32,342 nucleotides of DNA, taken from positions 1 to 32,342 of the forward strand of contig JAHDHW010000047.1 of assembly GCA_020631105.1 (NCBI GenBank), given 5' to 3'. The notes beneath the pieces are model-generated. The model was given only the letters and a program-made list of their open reading frames with translations, made no database searches and was not told where the DNA came from. The first letter of the stretch is position 1. Each line of letters starts with the position of its first letter. The stretch comes from Saprospiraceae bacterium. Its GTDB lineage: Bacteria > Bacteroidota > Bacteroidia > Chitinophagales > Saprospiraceae. Shown here in pieces: positions 19,565 to 29,500 of the stretch. The translations under genes were made by a program, and so were the position numbers.

Positions 19565-20596
19565 ATGGCTAGCAGACGAAAATTTATAAAAAACACTTCC
19601 CTGGGGTCTCTCGGGGTAATTGGTTCAAGTCTAATTAATACTACTTGCTCCGCTGAAGAAAGTATCATTGAAGACAAAAAAAGCGAAGTCAATCTTACGA
19701 CTAAGCCTATCGTGATTTCTACTTGGAATAACAAGAAGGCTAATGCTGCTGCTATGGCCAAATTATCCTCAGGAGGGAAGGCTATTGATGGAGTAGAAGC
19801 AGGCGTTAGAGTACCAGAAGGGGATCCGTTCGATCGATCTGTCGGTTATGGTGGAAGACCAGATCGGGATGGAGATGTGACGCTTGATGCCTGTATTATG
19901 GATGAAAAGGGAAATTGTGGCGCAGTTTGTTTCCTTCAACATATTAAACATCCTATCTCTGTTGCACGCCGTGTAATGGAGAAAACGCCTCACGTTCTTC
20001 TTGCCGGAGAAGGAGCTCTAGCTTTTGCTTTGGAGAATGGTTTCAAGAAAGAGAACCTGCTTACAGAGGAATCAAGATTAGAATGGGAAGAGTGGAAAGT
20101 TGATTCTAAGTACCAACCTATCATTAATATTGAGAATCATGATACCATAGGTATGTTGGCTATTGACGCTAAAGGAGATATCTCAGGTGCTTGTACAACC
20201 AGCGGCTTGGCCTATAAAATGAAAGGTAGAGTAGGGGATTCACCAATTATTGGAGCAGGATTATATATAGACAATGAAGTCGGAGGCGCTACTGCTACCG
20301 GAATGGGCGAGGCCGTCTTAAGATCCGTTGGGTCTTTTTTGGTGGTTGAGTTGATGAGACAAGGGATGCACCCGGCAGAGGCGTGCAAGGAAGCGGTAAT
20401 GAGGATCATTAGAAAGCAAGATTTTAAAGAAATACAGGTAGGCTATATTGCGCTAAATAAGAAGGGTGAATACGGGGCTTTCTGTATCCATGAAGGTTTC
20501 GAATATGTTGTTTCAACTCAGGAAGAAACCGTGCTCAAACAGTCCGCTTTTCATGTCAAAGCCAAAAAGAAAAAGAAGACTGAATCAGACCAGTAA
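19565..20596 (+). CDS. N4-(beta-N-acetylglucosaminyl)-L-asparaginase (glycosylasparaginase), Tat-exported
   Basis: The 343-residue protein belongs to the Ntn-hydrolase asparaginase family. The precursor is expected to autocleave before Thr194 in the motif NHDTIGM, exposing that Thr as nucleophile. Family signatures are clear: VGYGGRPDRDGDVTLDA near residue 95, GDISGACTTSGLAYK, and GGATATGMGEAVLR. The N-terminus has a twin-arginine-like signal (SRRKFIKNTSLGSLGVIGSS), which fits the periplasmic homologue known from Elizabethkingia (Flavobacterium) meningosepticum. A Cys at about residue 29 (NTTCSAEE) leaves lipoprotein anchoring possible. The enzyme cleaves the GlcNAc-Asn bond of N-glycan remnants, suggesting use of glycoprotein debris. 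Codon spacing to fadH (43 bp) suggests one transcript. Confidence 0.9.
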   Translation: MASRRKFIKNTSLGSLGVIGSSLINTTCSAEESIIEDKKSEVNLTTKPIVISTWNNKKANAAAMAKLSSGGKAIDGVEAGVRVPEGDPFDRSVGYGGRPDRDGDVTLDACIMDEKGNCGAVCFLQHIKHPISVARRVMEKTPHVLLAGEGALAFALENGFKKENLLTEESRLEWEEWKVDSKYQPIINIENHDTIGMLAIDAKGDISGACTTSGLAYKMKGRVGDSPIIGAGLYIDNEVGGATATGMGEAVLRSVGSFLVVELMRQGMHPAEACKEAVMRIIRKQDFKEIQVGYIALNKKGEYGAFCIHEGFEYVVSTQEETVLKQSAFHVKAKKKKKTESDQ

Positions 20597-21345
20597 TGTT
20601 ACTGTTAAGACGTCTTTTTGCGTTTTGTATAGGAGTTAAATCCTTTATCAAATTATTTTATGCGCACTAAGAAATAGTTGCGTCTTTTTTTGCTCATATC
20701 TTTCATCACGGAAGATGTAGTTTTTTACTTTTCCCTCTCACTTGAGTTTATTTATTAATATTCGCCGAACTCCGCCTCTTAAATAAGGTGCATTTAAGAC
20801 TTATTTTGGTGAATGACTTAGTAATCTGTGTTGAAAATATTGAAAGATAAGTAATGTTTAAATAGCTGTTATGCAGATGTTTACTTGATGAATTTGAGAT
20901 ATGTTAATATAAAACTTTTTTATAACTCTTCGATTTTTTTGGTGGGCATTAGACTCTTTCTTATCTTTAGGCATCTTTTGGGCACCACACACTATCTAAA
21001 GAGGCTCCATTATTAATCTATGCCCTTTGATTCACAGCCTGATTAACCCATAGGGAGCTTTGGCTGTTCCTGATAATCTATTTGAAACTTAAAAGCCTTT
21101 CGGCTTTGTTAGTAATGGCGTGAATAGTCTAAATGGAGTTTTAATTCCTTGTGGCTCGTTATCGTAATACTACTCTACTAATTATTGTAACTAATTCTGA
21201 AACTGGATAATGGCACCGGTTTTGCAGTATTGGAAGTGCATTTACAGGAGAATTTTCCACGATCTTTCTTTGCAACACTAGGCGGGAAGAACGAAATAAA
21301 CTAAGCTCAATTATAATCCCATGAGCTAAAAACATTGTTTTGAGT
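20597..21345. other. Intergenic region, about 750 bp, before the response regulator gene
   Basis: No convincing gene is visible. It contains a terminator (20663-20690), an inverted repeat AAATAAG (20781-20787)/CTTATTT (20800-20806), a promoter-like pair TTTG (20938-20941) and TATCTTTA (20962-20969) spaced by 20 bp, and a compact hairpin AAAGCC-TTTC-GGCTTT (21092-21107). The promoter-like pair lies about 380 bp before the regulator start, so it could drive a long leader or a small RNA ending near the hairpin. That is speculative. Confidence 0.45.
20663..20690 (+). terminator. Rho-independent terminator after the glycosylasparaginase gene
   Basis: The stem CGCACTA (20663-20669) pairs with TAG-T-TGCG (20675-20682) with one bulged T, loop AGAAA, and is followed by TCTTTTTTT. 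It lies 67 bp after the stop codon. Confidence 0.65.
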
Positions 21346-22014
21346 ATGCAGCATGTCAACGTAGTAATAGCAGATGACCATCAACTATTCATCACTGGTC
21401 TCAGATCTATTCTTTCTGATGTCGATGGATTTGATATTAATTTAATGGAAATCGCTAACACTGGTGAAGAACTTCTTAATATCCTAAAGAGCCAAATTCC
21501 TGATTTATTAATCCTTGATTTAAATATGCCCGAAAGAGACGGGCTTGATGTGCTGGGCTCTATTGGCAAAAAATATGATGACATGCGTATTTTGGCTTTG
21601 ACCATGTACGATGAGTCAAAAATTGTTAAATCAGCATTCAAGGCAGGAGTAGATGGTTATGTGCTCAAAAGTTCAGGTAAGGATGAGTTAGTAAGAGCAA
21701 TTACTGAAGTACTTGAAGGGCAAACATTTATGGGAGAAGGAGTAAGTTTAAACGGAGTTTCTCATAAGGGTGGCCGCAAAAGTGATAATGATGTACAATT
21801 TCAGGATCGCTTCATTAAAAAATATAATTTGACCAAAAGAGAAATCGAAATTCTTCGATTGATATCTTCTGCAATGAGTAATAAAGAGATCGCAAAAGAA
21901 TTGTTTATAAGTGACCAAACGGTCAGCGTTCATCGTAAAAATATCATGCGAAAGCTCGGTGTTAGTAATACTGCGGGCTTAATTAAGATTGCATACGACA
22001 ATAGTTTGATATAA
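21346..22014 (+). CDS. NarL/FixJ-family response regulator (REC + LuxR-type HTH)
   Basis: With the ATG at 21346 the protein has 222 residues; an upstream in-frame TTG at 21340 would add two residues, but the ATG is preferred because it keeps the usual short lead before the first strand (NVVIADDHQ). The receiver domain has the acidic pair in ADDH, the phospho-acceptor Asp at residue 58 (LILDLNMPERDG), the Thr in LALTMYD and the Lys in YVLKSSGKDE. The C-terminal HTH is typical of LuxR (LTKREIEILRLISSAMSNKEIAKELFISDQTVSVHRKNIMRKLG). No sensor kinase gene is next to it. It lies directly upstream of the surface-adhesin operon, whose promoter region has an inverted repeat of the geometry used by NarL-type regulators. 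Confidence 0.93.
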   Translation: MQHVNVVIADDHQLFITGLRSILSDVDGFDINLMEIANTGEELLNILKSQIPDLLILDLNMPERDGLDVLGSIGKKYDDMRILALTMYDESKIVKSAFKAGVDGYVLKSSGKDELVRAITEVLEGQTFMGEGVSLNGVSHKGGRKSDNDVQFQDRFIKKYNLTKREIEILRLISSAMSNKEIAKELFISDQTVSVHRKNIMRKLGVSNTAGLIKIAYDNSLI

Positions 22015-22042
22015 AATAATAATATCTATGTAATTGATTGAT

Positions 22043-22061
22043 AAGCGATTATGCGCTTTTT
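22043..22061 (+). terminator. Possible terminator after the response regulator gene
   Basis: A short stem AAGCG (22043-22047)/CGCTT (22054-22058) with a six-base loop runs directly into a T tract. The stem is only five pairs, so strength is uncertain. Confidence 0.45.
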
Positions 22062-22103
22062 CAAGATAATTATTAAATATATTATTTAGGGTAATTTGAA
22101 AAA

Positions 22104-22119
22104 TACCTAATTTAGGGTA
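22104..22119 (+). promoter_or_regulatory. Putative operator: inverted repeat TACC-N8-GGTA
   Basis: TACCTAATTTAGGGTA can be read as two heptamers, TACCTAA and TAGGGTA, separated by two bases. This 7-2-7 tail-to-tail geometry is that of NarL-family binding sites, whose heptamer consensus is TACYYMT. A further half-site GGTA occurs at 22090-22093. The site ends 23 bp before the -7 box, so its centre is about -43 from the expected start of transcription, a class II activator position replacing a -33 element. The same arrangement, with the same spacing, recurs at 32104-32150. Confidence 0.55.
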
Positions 22120-22142
22120 CATCTTACAAGTTATTATCTTAT

Positions 22143-22150
22143 TATCTTTG
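22143..22150 (+). promoter_or_regulatory. Putative -7 promoter box of the cohesin/SprB operon
   Basis: TATCTTTG is an exact TAnnTTTG match. No TTTG -33 element lies about 20 bp upstream; the putative operator occupies that region. The resulting leader to the ATG at 22665 would be about 510 nt, which is long. Confidence 0.55.
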
Positions 22151-22664
22151 CCGTATCAAAACAGATAATTACCAGAACCGATTTATTAAACGAAAAAATC
22201 CCTTGAACTGAAATACTTATCCTTTCAAAAGCTTATACCTGGTTTTATCCGATAGCCATTTCTTCATAAGCTTTACCTCCTGATTGCTTTCAATTGGATA
22301 AATTTCAGAACGACCTTTTTAATTACCCTGATTGTCACTGCTAATATCACATTTGTGGTAAAGGCCTATTGATTTACAGCGTATTGACGATACCTTATGG
22401 TATCCGTGGTGGACTGAATGCCAAAACTTTTAATCTCATGAAAGAATCACATTTCTTGACATTTCTACCGAAATGTTTTGATCAGTATTTTACTGTATCA
22501 GTAAAACTTCTTCTTTCCGTCGAAAGCTTAGGCTTCATTTTTACAACCAAAAGATTAGAATTAGTCAAAGTGCACAATTAGCATGCACTCAAGTATTTAT
22601 ATAGTAGCATCAAGAGTGATAACTCAGCTTTTGATCACTGTAGTTTAACCAATTGATTTAGAAA

Positions 22665-23462
22665 ATGACAAAAGAAGTACTGTTATATTTTGCTTTGCTT
22701 TTGTGGTTTGTTGTGCCCATTGTGGCACAACCGACCATTTTTGTCGAGGACAAAAATATCCTTCCTCAGGAAAGTTTTTATGTTGATGTAAAAGTCAATG
22801 AATTTCCAGTACTCTCAGGTATGCAGTTTTCAGTAAACTGGGAAAATTCAATTCTGTCTTTTGATAGTGTTGAAATTGAAAACGTTACAGCCTTGCCAAG
22901 TTATTCGATTGGGAGTTTTAATATCACGAATACAAATAATGGTTTTCTTGCTACAGCCTGGACTGATCCAGCAGCTACTGGCATTGCAGTAGAAGATGGT
23001 ACAACTTTTTTTCGTATCCATTTTACCCATATTGGCCAAATTGGAGATTCAACTCAAATCAGTATTACGGACATGCCTTTAGCTAAAGAATTTATCAGTG
23101 AAGATGCCGGAATGCAGATTTTTGAGCCAACAGTAGAAAATGGTACAATAATAGTTCTAAATCCAACCAGTACCACTAATCCACTGGGAATACCTAATCA
23201 GTTATTTAAGCTTGGTCAAAACGAGCCTAATCCTTTCAGTCTTCATACAAAAATACCTGTTGAGGTTTTTGAATCGACTGAATTGACCCTTGAAATCTAT
23301 GACACTAAAGGAATAATCGTGTACACCGAATGGTCTATTTATCCCCCCGGAGTACATACGATTGGACTTGCTGCAGAAAAGTTTCCTGCGGCAGGGGTTT
23401 ATTATTATAAATTGAAAAGCAAAGATTTTTTTATCACAAACAGGATGATCTTAGTTAGATAG
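22665..23462 (+). CDS. Secreted single-cohesin-domain protein with T9SS type A tail
   Basis: The 265-residue protein has a signal peptide (MTKEVLLYFALLLWFVVPIVAQ), one cohesin-like beta-sandwich (about 24-167, with ESFYVDVKVNEFPVLSGMQFSVNWENSILSFDSVE and the later TTFFRIHFTHIG), and a type A T9SS sorting domain (about 180-265, GQNEPNPFSLHTKIPVEVF to NRMILVR). Cohesins are known as dockerin-binding modules of cellulosomes; in Bacteroidota the same fold also occurs without proven dockerin binding. The next gene starts 38 bp later and opens with four domains of the same kind, so the two are probably cotranscribed. A role as a soluble or surface-attached subunit of the neighbouring adhesin system is inferred, not shown. 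Confidence 0.82.
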   Translation: MTKEVLLYFALLLWFVVPIVAQPTIFVEDKNILPQESFYVDVKVNEFPVLSGMQFSVNWENSILSFDSVEIENVTALPSYSIGSFNITNTNNGFLATAWTDPAATGIAVEDGTTFFRIHFTHIGQIGDSTQISITDMPLAKEFISEDAGMQIFEPTVENGTIIVLNPTSTTNPLGIPNQLFKLGQNEPNPFSLHTKIPVEVFESTELTLEIYDTKGIIVYTEWSIYPPGVHTIGLAAEKFPAAGVYYYKLKSKDFFITNRMILVR

Positions 23463-23500
23463 TACCGACTACTTTCTGACATCCCAAATTCCAAGGACAG

Positions 23501-26500
23501 ATGAGTAAATTTAACACTTTTCTGGCGGCAATAGGTATGGTCTTTTTAAGCCTTGCTGCCCATGCTCAAGTTAACTTTAATTTAGTGCCTTCTGATGTGG
23601 CACCAGATTTAGGGGCAACCATTACCGTTGATGTTGCGGTAGATGAAAATTTTCAAGACATCGGTGGTTTCCAGTTTACTATTGACTGGGATGAAACACT
23701 GCTTTCCTATCAGGGACTTTCTAACTTTGGCCTTGCAGGCCTTAGCGGAGGTAACTTTGGTACCACACAAACCGGAAATGGTATTCTAACCGTTTCCTGG
23801 CCAGATCCATTTGGTGGAACACAATCCATTGATATGGATTCTGTGATTTTTACCTTAACCTTTGACGTGATTGCCACTGGAGCTAGTTCAACTACAGTTG
23901 ACTTTACTTCATCACCATTGTCAAAAGAAGTATTAAATGGAGTACCTGAAGATATAACAGGTTCGGTACTTTTTAATAATTCTCCTACAATTGCCATTGG
24001 AGGAGGAGGTAATCCAGGAACCAACGTTTGTAACTTTATGGGCTTTGGCTTAGCCGTAACAAGTGATTCGGCGGACACCGGGGACCCTGTTTGTGTCGAT
24101 GTAATCGCCTGTAATTTCACAGAGATTGTGAGCTTTCAGTATACTACTCAATTTGATCCTAATAAATTACAGTTTGATAGTATAACCAATTTTAACCTCG
24201 ACAATTTAAGTGCAGGTAACTTTGGTACTACCAATATTGGAAATGGATTTATTACTTCATCCTGGTTAGATACATTAGGAGCTGGTGTTACAGTTGCTGA
24301 TGAAACGGCATTATATAGTATCTGTTTTACTGCAGTTGGTGCAGGAGGAGATATTGATACCGTAGCAATTAATGGAGCCTTATCTCAGATTGAAGTTACA
24401 GATGCCAACTCCAATGGAGCGGATATTGGTCTTGAGAGTATTGATGGTGAAGTTAAGATCACTGGTAACTCTAGTAGTGCAGTATCTATTAAAGCGAGTT
24501 GTGAACAAGGTAATCCAGGGGATACCGTCACCGTAGATATAAGCGTAGCCAATTTTGATTCGATTTCGGGTATGCAAATGAGTATGCTTTGGGATCCTAC
24601 TATTATAACCTTTCTGGACCGCGAATGGACAGGCCAACTACCAGGTAGCCCAACCTTTAATACAAGTTCAGCATTAGTAGATGCCGGAAAATTAACCTTG
24701 CTTTGGGATGATCCTAATGGTGCTACCTCTAGCGTAATGGATGATTCTATAATCTTTAAAGTACGCTATGTTATAGTTGGAGATGTTACTGATGTAAGCC
24801 CGGTTAGCTTTACAGATGATCCTACAGCAATTGAAATTACACAAGTGGTTAATGGATCATTACAATCCGTACCATTGGCCAGGATTCAGGGTAAAGTTGA
24901 AGTAGTCGGAGAAGGAGTTCTAGGGTTTATTATTGAAGATGCTGTAGGTTGTACAAATGATACGATTTGTATTCCGGTTACTGTAGATAACTTTAATGAA
25001 ATAACAAGTATGCAGTATGATTTCGAATGGAATGATACTGACCTTACTTATGTTCGTACACAAAATCATAACTCAACCCTTGAGGGATTAACGACAGGAT
25101 CATTTAATCAATATAACTCTAATCATGTTCGATTAAGTTGGACTCAGGGTTTGTTAGAACCAAGAACTTTATTAGAAGGGAATGATACGCTCTTTCAAAT
25201 TTGTTTTAAAGTAAATGGAGCGGAAGGGTCTACTACTAACCTGATATTTGATGAGACACAAACTATAGAGGTGTCAGGTGGGCCTACCGCAGATCTGATT
25301 ACTGTATTTACATTAGATAATGGTGTTGTTACTGTTGATTGTGCTATGGATGTACCAATGACAGTCTCTGATACAACGATTACCAATGTTCTTTGTAATG
25401 GAGAAAATACAGGGTCGATTAATCTAACGCTTTCAGATGCTACCGGAGCAGTTACTTTCCTTTGGAGTAATGGAGCAGTTACACAAAATATTTCTAATCT
25501 GGTAGCAGGAACATACTCAGTTACTATTACAGATGATAACACAACACTAAATGAAACCTATACGGTAACAGAACCTGCATCTGCCTTATCAGTTTCAATG
25601 TCTTCAACAGATGTTACCGTAAATGGAGGAAGTGACGGAACAGCAACTGCAACGCCTGCTGGTGGAACTGCTCCTTATTCTTATTTATGGGATAACGGAG
25701 GTACAACAGCAACCATATCAGGTTTGACTTTTGGCAACTATACCGTAACAGTAACAGATGCTAACAACTGTACTATTACCGATCAGGTTGCTGTTAATCA
25801 ACCAGGTTCTGTAACAGCAGTGATCAGCTCTAGTGATGTTACTTGTAACGGTTTCTCAAATGGATCTGCTACCGTAACACCTGGAGGCGGAGTACCAGGA
25901 TATACTATCTTATGGAGTACAGGAGCAACAACACAAACAATAACTGGTCTTGCACCAGGTAACTATTCTGTAACAGTCACGGATTCTAATACTGCAACTG
26001 CAGTTGCATCTGTAACTATAACTCAGCCTACTATTCTGACGGCCACCGTTAATGGATCAGATGTTACTTGTAGTGGAGAAAGTACAGGATCTGCTACCGT
26101 AACAGCAGGCGGTGGAACGCCAGGTTATACTTACCTATGGAGTAATGGAGTAACTACTGCCACGATTAGTAATGTAGCTGCAGGGAATTATTCTGTTACT
26201 GTAACGGATGGAATTGGCTGTACTACTTCTACATCAATTACGATCACACAACCAACTGTAGTTTCTGCAATTATTTCTTCAAGCACAAATGTTGCTTGTA
26301 ATGGAGACAATACGGGATCTGCAACGGTATTAGCAAGTGGTGGTACTCCAGGTTATACTTACTTATGGAGTAATGGTGCGACCACTGTTACTGCGAGTAA
26401 TTTAGTTGCAGGTAGTTATACAGTAACAGTTATGGATGTAAATAACTGTTCACAAACTACATCGATTACCATTACAGAACCAACAGCGATTTCTGCAAAC

Positions 26501-29500
26501 ATAACTTCGATAACAGATGTGGCATGTAATGGTGCAGCAGATGGATCTGCGACGGTATCTGCAAGTGGTGGGACACCAGGTTACACCTATCTATGGAGTA
26601 ATGGGGGAACTACTGCTACAATTAATAATTTGGCAGCTGGTATTTACACTGTAACCGTAACAGATGCTAATAACTGTACTCAAACTACTACAGCGACTAT
26701 CTCGGAGATGTCAACATTAATAGTTTCAATTTCTTCAAGTACAAATGTTACTTGTAATGGCGATGCTAATGGATCTGCCACGGTAACAGCAGGCGGTGGA
26801 GCACCGGGTTATACTTATTTATGGAGCAATGGCGCGACCACTGCAACGATAACAAACTTGAATGCAGGGGGATACACTGTTACTGTTACGGATGTTAATA
26901 ACTGTTCAGAGACAGCTACAGTTACTATTACAGAGCCAACAGCACTAAATGTTAGTTTGAACACAAACGCAGTAAGTTGTAATGGGTTTGCAAACGGATC
27001 AATTACTGCTACCCCTTTTGGTGGAACAGCAGCTTATACATTTGTATGGAGTAATGGAGCAACAGGTAACTCGATCTCAAGTTTGGCACCAGGTACCTAT
27101 ACTGTTACATTGACAGATGGAAATAATTGTACGATAACAGAAACAGCAACCATAACACAGCCGGATGCCTTAACGGTTACTGGAGTGGTCTCTAACGAAT
27201 CAGCTTTGAACGCAGAGGATGGCGCAATTGATATTACTCCTGCCGGAGGCACTGCACCTTGGACTTACGTCTGGAGTACAGGGGCTACAACACAAGATGT
27301 TTCAACACTAACGCCAGGATCTTATTCAGTTACAATTACGGATGTTAATGGTTGTACTGTCAGTGAATCATTTACAGTCAATTCTTTTGAAGCACCTCAG
27401 ATTACTGTTGTAAATGTAGTCGACGTTTTATGTAATGGAGATGCAAATGGTGCAATAGATATTTCAGTTGCAGGTGGTGTAAGTCCATACACATACTTGT
27501 GGACTACAGGTGCAACGACTCAGGATATTTCAAACTTAGCTGCAGGTAACTATTCCGTAACGGTTACAGATAATATAGGATCAATTGCTGTACAAACAAT
27601 TACGGTTGCTCAGAGTGCTCCTATTACGGTAACACTGGATGCTCAAGTAAACGTGGCTTGTAATGGCGACAATACGGGATCAATTAGTATAACGGTAGTT
27701 GGTGGTACACCTAATTATTCTTTTAATTGGGGCGGCGGTATTACTGCTGAGGATCCAGCAGGATTATCTGCCGGAACATATACACCTACCATAACAGATG
27801 CGAACGGATGTACAGCTATTGGAACTCCGGTAACGATAACTGAACCTAATCCTATTTCGATCTCAGTATCTAATGTTACGAATGTAGCTTGTAATGGTGA
27901 ATCAACTGGTTCGATTGATGTAGATATCACAGGAGGCACTCCGGGGTATACTTACCTATGGAGTAATGGAAGTGCTAATCAGGACCCATCAGCATTACCA
28001 GCTGGTAATTATACACTAACCGTTACAGATGCTGCTAACTGTATTTTGATCGGACCTTCAATTACGGTATCGGAACCACAAGCATTAACTGCGAGTAGTT
28101 CTTCTACTGATGTAACTTGTGATGGAGCATCGGATGGTACAATTAACCTAACCGTTAATGGCGGCACACCGACTTACTCTTACAACTGGAGTGGTGGCTT
28201 ACCAAATCAACCTAATCATATTAATGTTGCAGCAGGTAGTTATTCTGTTACGATCACAGACATCTCAGGATGTTCTATCGTAGAAGGACCTATTCAGGTC
28301 TCAGAACCTACAGCAATAATTTTGACAAATACAGTATTAAGTGCTTCAGCTACGAATGACGATGGAGGTATAGATCTTACAGTAACCGGAGGAACGCCTG
28401 GTTATACTTACGAATGGAATACCGGAGCGACTTCTGAAGATTTATCAGGCTTGTCTTCTGGCTGTTATGCAGTGACAGTAACAGATGCTAATGGCTGTAT
28501 GGCTATGGATTCAGTGAAGGTTGGAGGAGTGATTGTTATTTCTTCTGAAGTAGAGAACACTTCTTGTGCAGGCTTATGTGATGGATCTATTGATATTACA
28601 ATTAATGGCGGAATTGCGCCTTATACTTATAGTTGGACGGGACCAGATGTAGTGAACAATGCACAGGATCAGAATTCACTTTGTGCAGGAACGTATTCAG
28701 TAACAGTACTAGATGCGAATAGCACACAGTCTGTTCAATCCTTTACCATTGAATCTCCAACGGCCTTAACGGTTGCTAATAGTAATATTATCAATGAAAG
28801 TGGAAATGGATGTAATGGTAGTATTGATATTACGATTACCGGAGGAACCTTACCATATACTTATCAGTGGAGTAACGGAGCTTCTAGTGAAGATGTAGAT
28901 GACCTATGTAAAGGAGATTATAGTGTAACTATAGTTGATGCGAATGGCTGTGTTTTGATAAGCAATCAATTCACTGTCTTGCCTCCACCTTTAGTCGTTG
29001 CAATGTCAAATATGACAATGGCAAGCTGTTCTGGAGAAGATGATGGAGAAGCTTGTTTGAGTGTGCTTGGAGGTTGTGGACCTTATACGGTTACTTTAGG
29101 ATCGTCGACTCAGGTAAGTGTACTGGGAGAAGATATTTGTTTCTCTGATCTAGCGGCGGGAACATACGTTATCAACGTGGTAGATTCAGGGAATCCGCAA
29201 ATGACGACCTCGCAGGAATTTACGATTACCACACCGGATCCAATAGCAATCACTAGTAATATTATTAATAATACGGATCCTACCGGGGCAGACTGTGATG
29301 GTTCAATCGATATTACAGTTGTTGGAGGAACAATCCCTTATAGCTATCAGTGGAGTAACGGAGCTTCTAGTGAAGATGTTATTGACCTTTGTAGCGGTGG
29401 ACCAACTTATAGCGTAACCGTAACCGATGCTAATGGCTGTGTTCAGATATTAAACGGATTAGAGGTTGAACTTGGATTGAATGTACAAGTTGTTGCTACA

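Larger units (their letters stand above)
22015..22664. other. Regulatory region and long leader of the cohesin/SprB operon
   Basis: This 650-bp gap holds a weak terminator (22043-22061), an operator-like inverted repeat (22104-22119), a perfect -7 box (22143-22150), and then about 500 bp before the next start codon. The would-be leader has an inverted repeat AAAGCTTAT (22228-22236)/ATAAGCTTT (22266-22274) and another, AGTGCA (22569-22574)/TGCACT (22584-22589). No known riboswitch class is recognisable. A 47-codon frame from ATG 22438 to the stop at 22581 is not supported by composition. Confidence 0.55.

Noticed and set aside
22369-22581. Open frame of 70 codons (47 from its first ATG at 22438) in the leader of the cohesin operon
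   Set aside because: It begins with TTG or an internal ATG, has no recognisable domain or signal and ordinary AT-rich composition. The region is better explained as leader sequence, so I do not call a gene.
23565-23585. CAAGTTAACTTTAATTTA resembles the core of the 37-bp repeat near glgB
   Set aside because: Only the core matches, it lies inside the adhesin coding sequence just after the signal peptide, and the rest of the repeat is absent. Chance similarity is likely.
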